DNA of 64,000 nt, taken from positions 310,001 to 374,000 of the forward strand of contig CAVTPG010000011.1 of the NCBI GenBank assembly GCA_963736595.1, given 5' to 3'. The notes beneath the pieces were generated by a model, which did not search any database, was not told the origin of the DNA, and saw only the letters and a list, made by a program, of their open reading frames with translations. Numbering within the stretch: position 1 is the stretch's first letter; each line of letters begins with the position of its first letter. This stretch comes from Parapontixanthobacter sp963736595. Its GTDB lineage: Bacteria > Pseudomonadota > Alphaproteobacteria > Sphingomonadales > Sphingomonadaceae. The translations under genes were made by a program, and so were the position numbers. This document shows, in pieces, positions 35,721-44,935 of this stretch.

Positions 35721-37661
35721 ATGTATAAATATCTGTTATTATTGAGTTGTTGTGCCTTTCCTATACCTGCCCATGCGCAGGACCAAGTAGATGAAGTGCC
35801 GTTTGAGACCGATCCACTGGCTGATGCACCAGGACATCACGGGTCCAATCCAATCGAGCCGGTCATCACTGTCACTGCCAATGGCCTGTCCACGAACATC
35901 GACAGCACAGGGCAGCCCGTTACGATCATCCAGCGCGCGGAAATCGAGGCCGTGCAAGGTGCCGATTTAGCCCGCACGTTGCGCCGAGCGCCTGGTATTA
36001 CGCTAACCCGCAATGGCCCGGTCGGCAGCTTTTCGGGCATAGCCGTGCGCGGGGCGAGCGCGGATCAACTGCTCGTGGTGATCGATGGCGTGCGCGTGGC
36101 CGATCCGGCGGCTCCGGCTGGCGGCTTTGACAGCGGCAATTTGCTAAGCGGCAATGTCGGCACGCTCGACCTGTTGCGGGGATCCAATTCCGTCATCTGG
36201 GGCGCGGATGCCGTCGGCGGAGTGCTGGCAGTTTCGACACGCGCGGAAACCGATTTGACAGGCAGTATCGAATACGGCTCGCGCAACACGCTGTTTGCCA
36301 CTGCATCTGGCGGGCTGAAAGGCGATAAATATTATGCAGGACTGTCTGCAAGCTATTATGATAGTTCAGGTTTTTCTGCGGCAGAAGCCGGAAGCGAACG
36401 CGACGGGTTCGAGCAGTTCGCGCTGACCGGCTCAGCTTTTTATGATCTGACCAGCACGATCGAATTGTTTGCGAGCGGACGCTATAGCCAGGGCAAGCTC
36501 GAAATCGATGGTTTTCCCGCTCCGACATTTACATTAGCCGACACGCCGGAAGTGCAGGATACGGAGCAATTTTCGGGCGCGATCGGTGCGAGCTATTACG
36601 GTCAGGATTTGACCCTGCGCGCGAGCTATTCGCTCTCCGATACCGAGCGTGACAATTTTACCGATGGATCGCGCGATGTGATGGGCTTTGCCAGCAACGG
36701 GCGTTCGGAGCGTTTCGATCTGCGAGCGGAAGCGCGGCTGATCGGCGGGCTGACGCTGGCTTATGGCGGCGAATATGAAGAGACGCGCTTCGACACGTCG
36801 TTTGCCGGGTTCTCAGGCGAAAATGCGGAAACGTCGATCGTCGGCGGTTATGCGCAGGCTGGGTGGGTGCTTGGTAAGCTGGCTGCACATCTGGGCGCAC
36901 GCTATGATAATCATCAGGATTTCGGCGGACAAGTTAGCTTCGGTGGTGACGTAAGCTACGGTTTTAACAGGGACTGGCGCGCTCGTGCGAGCTTTGGCGA
37001 AGGTTTCAAACCGCCCAGCCTGTTTCAGCTTTTGTCCGGCTTCGGAAACGCCAATCTACAGCCTGAAACCAGCACCAGCGTCGATCTCGGTGTCGAGCGC
37101 GGCACACGCGGCCGCGGGACGCATTTGGCGTTGACAGTATTTCGCAGAGATAGCGACGATCTTATTGATTTTGTATCTTGTTTCACAATAGTATCTGCGA
37201 TTTGTACGGATCGTCCGTTCGGTACTTATGATAATGTCGGACAGGCGCGCGCGCAGGGAGTTGAGGTCGAAGCAGGTGGGAATTTGAGCAGAAATTTGCG
37301 ACTTGCCGGCCAGTATAGTTTTATCGGCACAGAAAATCGGACATCCGGCGCGTCCATGCAAGGCAATGATCTGGCGCGGCGCCCGCGTCATGCGGCAACA
37401 ATTTTCAGCGACTGGACGAGCAACTTCGGGCTCACGCTCGGCGCCGACCTGCGCTTTGTCGGCAGCAGTTTCGACGATGCAGGCAATCAAGTGCGGCTGG
37501 ATAAACATGCCGTCCTCGATTTGCGGGCCAGTTATACCCTGGCCGACAAGCTGTCCGTATTCGGGCGAGTCGAGAACGTCTGGGACGAGGATTACCAAAC
37601 GGCAGCGGGTTATGCATCAGCCGGACGCGGCGTATTTGTTGGTATCAAAGCCGGGTTGTGA
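35721..37661 (+). CDS. btuB: TonB-dependent vitamin B12 receptor
   Basis: Outer-membrane beta-barrel that imports cobalamin using TonB energy. ATG 35721 gives a signal peptide MYKYLLLLSCCAFPIPAHAQ with GGGAAG upstream; the frame extends to 35688 with other ATGs at 35706 and 35709. The product is 646 residues. The plug domain includes PVTIIQRAEIEAVQGADLAR and DQLLVVIDGVRVADP. The barrel ends with the aromatic-poor strand GRGVFVGIKAGL. The cobalamin riboswitch upstream and the BtuFCD genes downstream support the B12 assignment. The stop overlaps the btuF start (GTGA). Confidence 0.93.
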   Translation: MYKYLLLLSCCAFPIPAHAQDQVDEVPFETDPLADAPGHHGSNPIEPVITVTANGLSTNIDSTGQPVTIIQRAEIEAVQGADLARTLRRAPGITLTRNGPVGSFSGIAVRGASADQLLVVIDGVRVADPAAPAGGFDSGNLLSGNVGTLDLLRGSNSVIWGADAVGGVLAVSTRAETDLTGSIEYGSRNTLFATASGGLKGDKYYAGLSASYYDSSGFSAAEAGSERDGFEQFALTGSAFYDLTSTIELFASGRYSQGKLEIDGFPAPTFTLADTPEVQDTEQFSGAIGASYYGQDLTLRASYSLSDTERDNFTDGSRDVMGFASNGRSERFDLRAEARLIGGLTLAYGGEYEETRFDTSFAGFSGENAETSIVGGYAQAGWVLGKLAAHLGARYDNHQDFGGQVSFGGDVSYGFNRDWRARASFGEGFKPPSLFQLLSGFGNANLQPETSTSVDLGVERGTRGRGTHLALTVFRRDSDDLIDFVSCFTIVSAICTDRPFGTYDNVGQARAQGVEVEAGGNLSRNLRLAGQYSFIGTENRTSGASMQGNDLARRPRHAATIFSDWTSNFGLTLGADLRFVGSSFDDAGNQVRLDKHAVLDLRASYTLADKLSVFGRVENVWDEDYQTAAGYASAGRGVFVGIKAGL

Positions 37662-38492
37662 AGGGTGGTCTGATCACTGTTTTTTGCGGCGCACTGGCCG
37701 CGTGCAGCGTCGCGCCCCCTGAAAACGATACAGTCGTGCCGACTGTGGTCAGCCTGAACCCGTGCCTCGATGCCATGCTGGTCGAGCTAGCCGAGCCGAC
37801 CCAGATTGCTGCCCTCTCGCATTACAGCCGCGATCCTACGTCCAGTTCGATTGCGGCGGAAACTGCCCGGCAATTTGCCGTTACGGGCGGCACGGTCGAA
37901 GAGGTGCTCGCGGTGCAGCCTGATATCGTGCTGGCGAGTAGCTTCCTCAATCCTGCAACGCACGCCGCGCTGGAGCGGATGGAGCGGCGCGTCATTACGT
38001 TTCGATATGCCGCGGAGCATTGGGGACAGCATAGCGCAAGTGCGGCGCTTGGGCGAAGTGATGGGTCGGGAAGTCGCTGCAGAGAAGCTGGTGCGCGCTA
38101 TCGAACAGTCTGTTTCGGACGCGCAAACCAACGGCGAAGAACGACCGCGCGCGGCGATCTGGCAATCGGGCGGGATTGTGCCGGGTGAAGCGGCCTTGGT
38201 CACGCAGCTTCTCACCACTGCCGGATTTCGCAGTCAGACGGTCGAGAACGGTCTCGCGCAATCCGATTATCTCAGCCTTGAACAGATTGTTGCCGATCCG
38301 CCCGATATTCTGCTTATTGCTGGCAGCGAGATTGGACAACGCCACCCGGTGCTTGATGCTCTGCCCGATATGCAGCGCATTGCTCTTGATCCTTCGCTAA
38401 TCTATTGCGGCGGCCCGACGATCATTGCCGCGCTGGAGCGGCTGACAAATATTCGCAACGCTTGGCGCGACATACGGCAAGCCGCACAATGA
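37658..38492 (+). pseudogene. btuF: Vitamin B12 ABC transporter substrate-binding protein, frameshifted
   Basis: Cobalamin-binding lipoprotein of the BtuCDF importer. It starts at GTG 37658 within the btuB stop (GTGA) and has a lipobox LAAC (Cys near residue 16). The N-terminal lobe reads VVSLNPCLDAMLVELAEPTQ up to RRVITF, then the frame breaks at TTT 38000-38002. Removing one T gives TFDMPRSIGDSIAQVRRLGE and the rest of the C-terminal lobe to the stop at 38490-38492, about 277 residues in all. The btuC ATG overlaps that stop (ATGA), which supports the restored frame as the native one. As given, the product would be truncated. Confidence 0.88.
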
Positions 38493-39457
38493 ACCGCGCA
38501 ACGCCCGTCTTCGCCGTGCTGTTGCTGATCGCATTTCCGCTGTCGATGCTGGCCGGGCGTGTCTGGATCGATCCATCGCAAACGCCCAATGCAGTCCTGA
38601 TATTGGCGGAATTGCGCCTGCCACGCGGGTTGCTGGCAATTATTGTCGGAGCGGGACTTGGTGCTGCGGGCGCGGCGATGCAGGGTTATTTGCGCAACCC
38701 GCTGGCCGATCCCGGTCTGTTCGGGATTGCACCGGGCGCGGCGTTGGGCGCGGTCACAGCAATCTGGTTTGGCTTAACCGCAAATGCCTTCGTGTTGCCT
38801 TTGTTCGCCCTGATCGGAGCGGGCGGAGCAATGGCGCTACTCGCCTTAATTGCGGGGCGTAGCGGGTCAGGGCTGGGACGCGGGATCGCTCTGTTCACGC
38901 TGGCCGGATTGATGGTGGCCAGCCTTGCGGGCGCGTTGACCGCAATGATGATTAGCCTCGCGCCGAATGCGTTTGCCATGAGCAATATCGTGTTGTGGCT
39001 GAATGGCGCGCTGACCGATCGCAGCTGGCAGGAAGTCACGCTGGCCGCGCCTCTCACATTAGCGGGCATCATCATCTTATGGCGGACGGGCAAGGCACTC
39101 GATGCGCTGACTTTGGGTGAGGATGTAGCACGCTCAATGGGCGTCAATCCGCGTGCGCTGTTGTGGCTGTTGATCGCTGGGATTGGTTTGACCGTTGGCG
39201 CAGGAGTGGCAGTTGCCGGGATTATCGGCTTCGTCGGCTTGATTGTGCCGCATCTGGTCCGCCCGCTGACCGATCGCCGCCCGTCGCAATTGCTGATCCC
39301 CAGCGCATTGGCAGGCGCCTTGCTGGTGCTTGTCGCTGACAGCATCGTGCGCATCCTGCCGCTGATGACCGAGTTGCGGCTTGGTATTGCGCTAAGCCTG
39401 CTCGGCGCGCCGTTCTTCCTGTGGCTGTTGCTGCGGATGAGGAAGGGCTGGATATGA
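38489..39457 (+). CDS. btuC: Vitamin B12 ABC transporter permease
   Basis: FecCD-family inner-membrane permease, 322 residues with about nine to ten hydrophobic segments. Family signatures: LPRGLLAIIVGAGLGAAGAA, GYLRNPLADPGLFGIAPGAA, and the cytoplasmic GFVGLIVPHLVRPLTDRRPS loop that contacts the ATPase. ATG 38489 overlaps the btuF stop; the frame open upstream from 38405 lies inside btuF. The stop overlaps the btuD start (ATGA). Confidence 0.94.
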   Translation: MNRATPVFAVLLLIAFPLSMLAGRVWIDPSQTPNAVLILAELRLPRGLLAIIVGAGLGAAGAAMQGYLRNPLADPGLFGIAPGAALGAVTAIWFGLTANAFVLPLFALIGAGGAMALLALIAGRSGSGLGRGIALFTLAGLMVASLAGALTAMMISLAPNAFAMSNIVLWLNGALTDRSWQEVTLAAPLTLAGIIILWRTGKALDALTLGEDVARSMGVNPRALLWLLIAGIGLTVGAGVAVAGIIGFVGLIVPHLVRPLTDRRPSQLLIPSALAGALLVLVADSIVRILPLMTELRLGIALSLLGAPFFLWLLLRMRKGWI

Positions 39458-40182
39458 CCATGCGCGTGGAAAATCTCAACATCGGCACGCGATTACGCGA
39501 TGTCACCGCCGCTTTTGAGCCCGGCCGCATCACGGCCATATGTGGACCCAACGGTGCGGGCAAATCGACCTTGTTGCAGGCTTTGGCTGGGCTGCTGGAA
39601 GCTGACGCAGGGGCAGTGCTGCTCGGCGACAAGCCACTGGTGGAAGTAGCCACAAAGAGCCGCGCGCAGGCGATCGGCTATCTCCCGCAATCCTCCGAAG
39701 TCGCGTGGGATGTGCCGGTGCGCAACATCGTCGCGCTCGGGCGAATGCCACATGGCGATGCGAAAGCGGCGCCGGTCGAAGCCGCACTTGCCGCGCTGGA
39801 TTTACGCGAGTTGGCCGACCGTCGTGCGCTCACCTTGTCGGGCGGGGAAACGGCGCGGATGCTGCTCGCACGAGTGTTGGCGGGCGAACCGCAATGGATC
39901 TTGGCAGACGAGCCATTGGCGGCGCTCGATCTGTCACATCAAATCCGCCTGATCCGGCAATTTCGCGCAGAAGCAGCGCGCGGCATTGGCGTCATCGTGA
40001 TCGTTCACGACCTCGCTATTGCGCGCAACCATGCCGATCATGTCATCGTGTTAGATAAGGGCCGACTGGCAGCGGAAGGCTCGGCACAGGAGGCGCTGAG
40101 CGCCGACATCATCCAGAGTGTCTGGGGTGTAGAGACGCACTGGATCGGGGAAGCAGGCGCTCAGGCACTCATCACGGCTTGA
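39454..40182 (+). CDS. btuD: Vitamin B12 ABC transporter ATP-binding protein
   Basis: ATPase of the cobalamin importer, 242 residues. Walker A is GPNGAGKSTLLQALAGLLE, the Q-loop is GYLPQSSEVAWDVPV, the signature LSGGETARMLLARVLAGEP, Walker B WILADEPLAALDL and the switch His IVIVHDLAIARNHAD. ATG 39454 (MTMRVENL) has AGGAAGGG six bases upstream and overlaps the btuC stop; ATG 39460 is the alternative. Confidence 0.94.
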   Translation: MTMRVENLNIGTRLRDVTAAFEPGRITAICGPNGAGKSTLLQALAGLLEADAGAVLLGDKPLVEVATKSRAQAIGYLPQSSEVAWDVPVRNIVALGRMPHGDAKAAPVEAALAALDLRELADRRALTLSGGETARMLLARVLAGEPQWILADEPLAALDLSHQIRLIRQFRAEAARGIGVIVIVHDLAIARNHADHVIVLDKGRLAAEGSAQEALSADIIQSVWGVETHWIGEAGAQALITA

Positions 40183-40197
40183 CGCGTTTCAGCCATT

Positions 40198-40488
40198 ATG
40201 TCCCGCCAGCTACTTGTCGAAGAATGGTTGCAACTGACCCGCGAAGCGATGCCAGCCCTTGCGCGCAAAAAACGCTGGCCGGTGCGGTTCGACCACTGTT
40301 TTCAGCGCATCCTGCTCGACAATGCGGTTGGCGGACGCTGGTATGATCATATTGCCTCGCCAGCTTATAAAAACGCCAGCGACGCGCAATTGCAAGCCGC
40401 AATCAAACTCGGCAAACAGGCTGTGCTAGGCAAGGCAGATTTAAGCGCGCTTAATCGCAATTCGCTAAAGTGGCGGGGCAAGTACTAA
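40198..40488 (+). CDS. Small conserved-looking protein, function unknown
   Basis: A 96-residue protein starting 15 bp after btuD, so probably the last gene of the B12 operon. No signal peptide or membrane span is present. It opens MSRQLLVEEWLQLTREAMPA and contains WPVRFDHCFQRILLDNAVGG, with many Trp, Arg and Lys. I do not recognise the family. A link with cobalamin is only suggested by position. Confidence 0.65.
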   Translation: MSRQLLVEEWLQLTREAMPALARKKRWPVRFDHCFQRILLDNAVGGRWYDHIASPAYKNASDAQLQAAIKLGKQAVLGKADLSALNRNSLKWRGKY

Positions 40489-40500
40489 CACCTGCCCCGC
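40473..40500. terminator. Inverted repeat between convergent genes
   Basis: GCGGGGCA (40473-40480) pairs perfectly with TGCCCCGC (40493-40500) around a 12-base loop. It overlaps the last codons of the small gene after btuD and lies just before the stop of the opposing M3 peptidase gene (40508). It fits a bidirectional terminator, although no clear U-run follows on either strand. Confidence 0.4.
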
Positions 40501-40507
40501 GCACATC

Positions 40508-42755
40508 TTACTTTTGCGAGACAGCATCTGCCGGAAGCTGACCGTCCGATACATCTTCTGCATCGCCATCGCCGCCCGCGACAAGGCCACGCGCTTGCAG
40601 CATCGGTGTGACATCGGGCGCGCGTCCGGCAAAATTCTGGAACATATCGAAATAGTCCATTGTTCCGCCACGGCTCAGCACCGTTTTGCGGTAGTGATCG
40701 CCGTTGGCACGGGTCATTCCGCCATTATCCATGAACCATTTGCGGCTGTCACGGTCGAGCATTTCGGTCCACAAATAGCTGTAATAACCAGCGGAATAGC
40801 CTGATGGGTTGGAGAAGATGTGGTTGAAATAGCTGCTACGATAGCGCGGCGGAACCAAATCGATTTCTAGGCCCAGCTCTTCCAGCGAGTTCCGCTCAAA
40901 TGCGTCTACTTGCTCGACCGTCGTGATTTTGGCCGCATTGTCAGGTGATAAGGCGTGCCATTTCATATCCAGCAGCGCAGCTTCGACGACCTCGCCGAAA
41001 TCATAGCCCTGATTGAATTGCGCAGCGGCTTCGATTTTTTCGATCAATTCTGACGGGATCGTCTCGCCGGTTTCATAATGCTTGGCATAATTGCGCAGCA
41101 CATCGGGATAGGTCGCCCAAACCTCGTTCACCTGGCTTGGATATTCAACGAAATCACGCGCCGTGGCCGTACCGGACAGCGAAGCATAACGCTGATCCGC
41201 AAAGAAGCCGTGGAGGGCATGGCCGAACTCGTGGAACAGCGTGTTCACATTGTCGAAGCTGACCAGTTGCGGCTGACCTTCGCCCGCTTGCGGGATGTTC
41301 AGCACATTATAGATGACGGGCTTCGTGCCGTAGAGATAGCTTTGATCGACGAAATTGCTCATCCATGCGCCGCCCCGTTTGGACGGACGCTGGAACGGAT
41401 CGAAATAGAACAGGCCCATCTCACTGCCATCCGCGTCATAGACTGTGTAAGTCGTGACAGTCGGGTGATAGACAGGCAAGTCAGTGCGCTGTTTGAATGA
41501 CAGGCCGTACAGCTTGTTAGCGGCGTAGAAAATGCCGTCTTCCAATATGCGGGTTAGTTCGAAATACGGTTTAACCGCATTTTCATCGAGGTCGTATTTC
41601 TCTTTGCGGACTTGCTCTGCATAGCGATACCAGTCCCACGGTTTCACTTCGAAATCACCGCCTGTCGCGGCGATCTGATCATTCAGCAAAGCCGCTTCAC
41701 GCCGCTGTGTCGCAGCAAGCGCAGGGACCATCGCTTCCATAAAATCGAGCGCGGTTTTCGGCTTTTTGGCCATCCGGTCGAACATCGCATAGCTGGCCCA
41801 GTCGGGCTGGCCGAACAAAGATGCTTTCTGCGCACGCAGTTGTGCGATCTCGGCAATCAGCAGGCGCGTGTCGTTTTCGCCGCCCTGATCGGCGCGATTG
41901 TACGACAGCTTAAAGAGCTTCTCGCGCGTGTTGCGATTTTCCAGATTGGGCAAAACCGGCTGTTGCGTCGTGTTCTGCAAAGCAATCGCGAATTTGCCCG
42001 CCATACCTTTTTCGTCTGCCAGTTTCGCCGCTGCGGTAATTTCATCAGCCGACAATCCGGCCAGCTCGTCCGCACTATCGACAATCAGAGCGTTTTCGAC
42101 TGTTGCTTCGCGCACTCGCTGTGAAAAATCGGTGGTGACTTCCGACAGGCGCGTATTGATCGCCTTGACCTGATCCTTTTCCACTTCGGTCAACAAAGCA
42201 CCGGATTGGACAAAGCCATTATAGGTTTCTTCCAGCAGCTTGGCGTCCTCTACCGTCATTGTCATAGCGGCACGCTGATCATAGACTGCTTTGACCCGTG
42301 CGAACAAAGCCGGATCAAGATTGAAACTATCGTAATGTGCCGAGAGCTTCGGACCGATTTCGGCTTGAACCTCGTCCAGCGTATCATTGGTATTTGCTCC
42401 GGTCAGCGCATAGAAGATTGCGCCGACCCGGTTCAGCATCTTGCCGGAGGTTTCCAGCGCAACGATCGTATTGTCGAACGTCGCCGCTGTGGGATTTGCG
42501 ATAATCGCATCGATTTCGGCCTTGTGGATCATCATCGCCTGCTCAAAGGCGGGCAAGTAATCTGCATCGCTGACTTGCAGTGAAGTCTGGCGCAAGAAAT
42601 GGAAGGTCGCTGTCCTTGGCGAAATATCCGGTTGCCTGCGGGATGGCGGCTGTGGCGACTGCGCCATTGGCGGTGGCCATCTCAGGATTTTCCATCGTGG
42701 CGCATCCGGCCAGCAAAGCTCCAGAGGCGCTGGCGGTCAGCAGTTTCTTCCTCAT
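40508..42755 (-). CDS. M3 family oligopeptidase (lipoprotein), frameshift near N-terminus
   Basis: Zinc metallopeptidase of the M3 (thimet/Dcp-like) family. The zinc site is NTLFHEFGHALHGFF (HEFGH), and the C-terminal part YRSSYFNHIFSNPSGYSAGY is typical. ATG 42755 gives MRKKLLTASASGALLAGC with a lipobox, so an envelope location is likely. After APDFT (about 42580) the frame slips: this copy reads CTTCACTGCAAG where copy B reads CTTTACGCAAG, one base fewer. The remaining 700-odd residues are intact in the other frame (open from 42667 to 40508). The restored length is about 748 residues. Bases from 41811 upward belong to the tandem duplication. Confidence 0.88.
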
Positions 42756-42870
42756 GCGACATATTCTCCGAGTGTTTGGCGCGCTTTTTGCGCGTTATGG
42801 TGGTTAATATTGGAAAGGAAAATGGTATTATCTGCAACTATGTGCCTTGTGCATAGTAATCTCGTTTGGC

Positions 42871-43474
42871 TTACGGGCGTGATTGTGCGGCCTCGCGCAT
42901 GGCCTGACGGTTAATGGTCACTATCTTGGGGTAGCCACCGCGCTGTCTTGAGGCGAGCCAGACTGTACCAACTTCGAAAAACACCCCTTGGCCCGGCACA
43001 ATTTGCATATTCGATAAGTCCAGTTCGGATAACAAAGTTAGCATTTGCGCGTCCAGCATTACATCGCGGTTGCTTGTCCGGCTTGCATCGTCGGCAAGGG
43101 TAAGCCGCTTTCCCGCATCATCAATATACAGCACCCGGCTATCGAATTGCAGCAACACGCCGTCAGCGTCACCGCCATTTGCGGCCTCGCGAATATCTGT
43201 GATCGCAGCGGCAAAGCGTCCGGCAGTAGTTCCGGTGGCGCAGGAAATGGACTGGCCTTGCACAAAATCATGATCTCGGTCGAAAACTTCGTCTCGCACT
43301 GGCTGCGATGACCAAATATCGTCGAGACAATCTTTTTGTGCGGTCGACGGACGACGCTTTGTTATTCGCATCACCCTCCGAATTAGTCGAGAGTGTCGAT
43401 GTCACGCTCGTACCGGGTTCGATCCCGAAACTGTCGCCCTGTGGCGCTTTCTCGCAAGCCGATAGCGTCAGCAC
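42871..43474 (-). CDS. Predicted lipoprotein, copy A (frame broken)
   Basis: Two overlapping frames appear to be one gene. The first (43474-43268) has the lipoprotein start LTLSACEKAPQGDSFGIEPG. The second (43374-42871) continues KDCLDDIWSSQPVRDEVFDR to REAAQSRP. They join if one A of the A5 run in CGCACAAAAAGATTG is skipped (reading DRTKDCLDDIW); the same break is present in copy B. In copy A an extra base upstream (near 43480) also puts the signal-peptide codons out of frame: copy B reads LVHALLGAVLTLSAC here. The mature part is about 190 residues with FFEVGTVWLASRQRGGYPKI near the end. Function unknown; it lies between lysozyme and M3 peptidase. Confidence 0.6.
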
Positions 43475-43510
43475 CGCACCAAATAGCGACGTGTAACTGC
43501 ACCAAAGCGC

Positions 43511-44233
43511 TTAGCTGGCTTGTCCAGATTGCACCTCTCTCGGATCGTCATACGCGGCTTCCATGAAAATATTGGCGCGACGTTCGCTTCGAAAAACAAG
43601 GCCGTTGGCTTTGGCACCGCCAGCATTGTGGTAATGCAATTCATCGGCAATTGCTTCATAATCGGCAGACGCGATGGCTTTGTTCAATTGCGGAGATTTC
43701 CGCTCGGACACATTGCCTTCGCCGACATTATAAATCAGATCGACCAGTGCATCAAATTCGTGTTGCAAAACCGGTAAGTCGCCTAACAATCGCACGGCAG
43801 CACGCTCGGCAATTTCCAGATCCTGCTCCAGAAACGATAATATCTTATCGTAGCTGACCCGATCGCCAACGCGCAGATTGTCTTTCGCCGTCACCAAGTG
43901 ACCAACACCAACGGTGGGGTAACCTGCAACATCACGATAGACGACTTCGCGCACGCCTTCCTCTTGGATCATCGCTTCTTTCAAGTCGTCGCTGGCGGAC
44001 AACTTGATAGCGGAAACCCGGTGTTCGGATGGATCGACCATCATTCCGTCCTGCATCATAACTATCTGATGTGCCTCTGCGGCGGGTGGCGGCATGATAT
44101 CGATCGCGGCGGTATTCAACGCCATGGCACCAGCCGACAGAGCCAATGCAATCTTCCGCTTTTTGCGACGCGATAAAGACACGTCACCGCGGTTTTTACG
44201 GCGCAACTTTTGATCGCGTAATTTGCGGATCAA
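43511..44233 (-). CDS. GH24 lysozyme (T4-type muramidase), copy A
   Basis: Peptidoglycan muramidase of glycoside hydrolase family 24, 240 residues. The catalytic triad pattern Glu-x8-Asp-x5-Thr is seen in EGVREVVYRDVAGYPTVGVG, followed by GHLVTA; DLIYNVGEGNV is the second conserved block. A basic N-terminus (MIRKLRDQKLRRKNRG) precedes a membrane or signal segment (KIALALSAGAMALNTAAIDI), so it is exported or anchored. It differs from copy B at only two residues (RGD versus RSN near residue 16). The lipoprotein and M3 peptidase genes follow on the same strand. Confidence 0.9.
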   Translation of the reverse strand: MIRKLRDQKLRRKNRGDVSLSRRKKRKIALALSAGAMALNTAAIDIMPPPAAEAHQIVMMQDGMMVDPSEHRVSAIKLSASDDLKEAMIQEEGVREVVYRDVAGYPTVGVGHLVTAKDNLRVGDRVSYDKILSFLEQDLEIAERAAVRLLGDLPVLQHEFDALVDLIYNVGEGNVSERKSPQLNKAIASADYEAIADELHYHNAGGAKANGLVFRSERRANIFMEAAYDDPREVQSGQAS

Positions 44234-44328
44234 AGCTCTTACACGGTCGCGACGGCGTGAAAAAGCGGGCGTTTCAATGGCCCGCTTTGCGCGATAGGTC
44301 TGCTTTAATTTTGTATCTGAGGGTACGA

Positions 44329-44481
44329 TTACGCGTTCTCCGTCACATATGTGAATTCATCATCGAGAAGGTTTGCAGCATTGCCTGCTGACTGCCTAGT
44401 TTTCCTATCAACGATGCCTTTGCCGTCATTGTTCCGCAATTTTGCCGGTTTGCGATACGGCGTAATATAGCCATAAGTCAT
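44329..44481 (-). CDS. Small 50-residue protein, copy A
   Basis: Starts at ATG 44481 (MTYGYITPYRKPAKLRNNDG) with GGAGA seven bases upstream, a strong ribosome site. Polar and basic in the first half, acidic at the end (DDEFTYVTENA); no signal peptide. Copy B has one extra base after DRKTR and ends early, so copy A is taken as the intact form. It lies 95 bp upstream of the lysozyme gene on the same strand. Unknown function; conservation of the ribosome site and first 29 codons in both copies supports translation. Confidence 0.55.
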   Translation of the reverse strand: MTYGYITPYRKPAKLRNNDGKGIVDRKTRQSAGNAANLLDDEFTYVTENA

Positions 44482-44733
44482 AGTTATTTCTCCGGTTGGT
44501 AGCGCTTTAAGTCGACTCGACCCGGTATTGGGGAGCGGCAGCGCGCCGTGAGTGTGCTTTACTATAACAACGGATCGAGGAGGGCATCGGTCCACGCTTC
44601 GTCCAACCTCAAGCACAGCTGGCGGTGTGGAAGCACATTTAATCGCTTAAAAGCGGTGTTTAATCGGTAAAGTCTGACAGTTGCGGTTTTAACCAAAAAT
44701 CCGCGTAAACTTGAGCATTTGTGTGCAGGCGCG

Positions 44734-44827
44734 ATAAAAAACCCGACCGGAATATCGGCAGTCCGCATGGGAATACCGTATCCAGCCGGGCAAAGTCTTC
44801 GGGTCGCATGGAACCTCTCGGCTCCGT
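44734..44827 (-). ncRNA. Candidate CRP-activated small RNA, copy A
   Basis: These 94 bases are identical, without a single change, to 51278-51371 in unit B, although neighbouring sequence differs. On the minus strand the block ends GGTCGGGTTTTTTAT; the 3' TCGGGT can pair with ACCCGA near the 5' part, giving a terminator-like U-run end. Upstream are a -10 like TATATC (44838-44833) and a CRP-type site centred about 41.5 bases before the inferred start. The RNA also contains GAGAGG-TTCC-ATG, opening a frame MRPEDFARLDTVFPCGLPIF of 49 codons here and 29 in copy B, so a peptide-coding mRNA is the alternative. The rest of the 44482-44935 gap shows nothing else I can name. Confidence 0.5.
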
Positions 44828-44859
44828 TTGCTGATATACTGCCAGATGCAGCGGCTTGC

Positions 44860-44875
44860 CGTGACGTCCATCACA
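44860..44875. promoter_or_regulatory. CRP/FNR-family operator, copy A
   Basis: CGTGA-CGTCCA-TCACA, one mismatch from the TGTGA-N6-TCACA consensus of CRP. It is centred at -41.5 relative to the inferred start of the minus-strand small RNA (class II position) and lies 60 bp before the start codon of the divergent sulfotransferase-like gene, so it could act on either. Confidence 0.6.
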
Positions 44876-44935
44876 CTTGCCAAAAAACCGTTGTTTTGTC
44901 TTGCCAGTCAATTCCGGTCCATTAGTCAGGCAAGC

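Noticed and set aside
44562..44768. 68-codon minus-strand frame MRTADIPVGFFIAPA overlapping the candidate RNA
   Set aside because: The frame is not kept between the two duplication copies after the first 15 codons.
44719..44925. Plus-strand frame through the identical 94-bp block
   Set aside because: It has no ribosome site and diverges immediately outside the block; the U-run and promoter geometry favour the minus strand.
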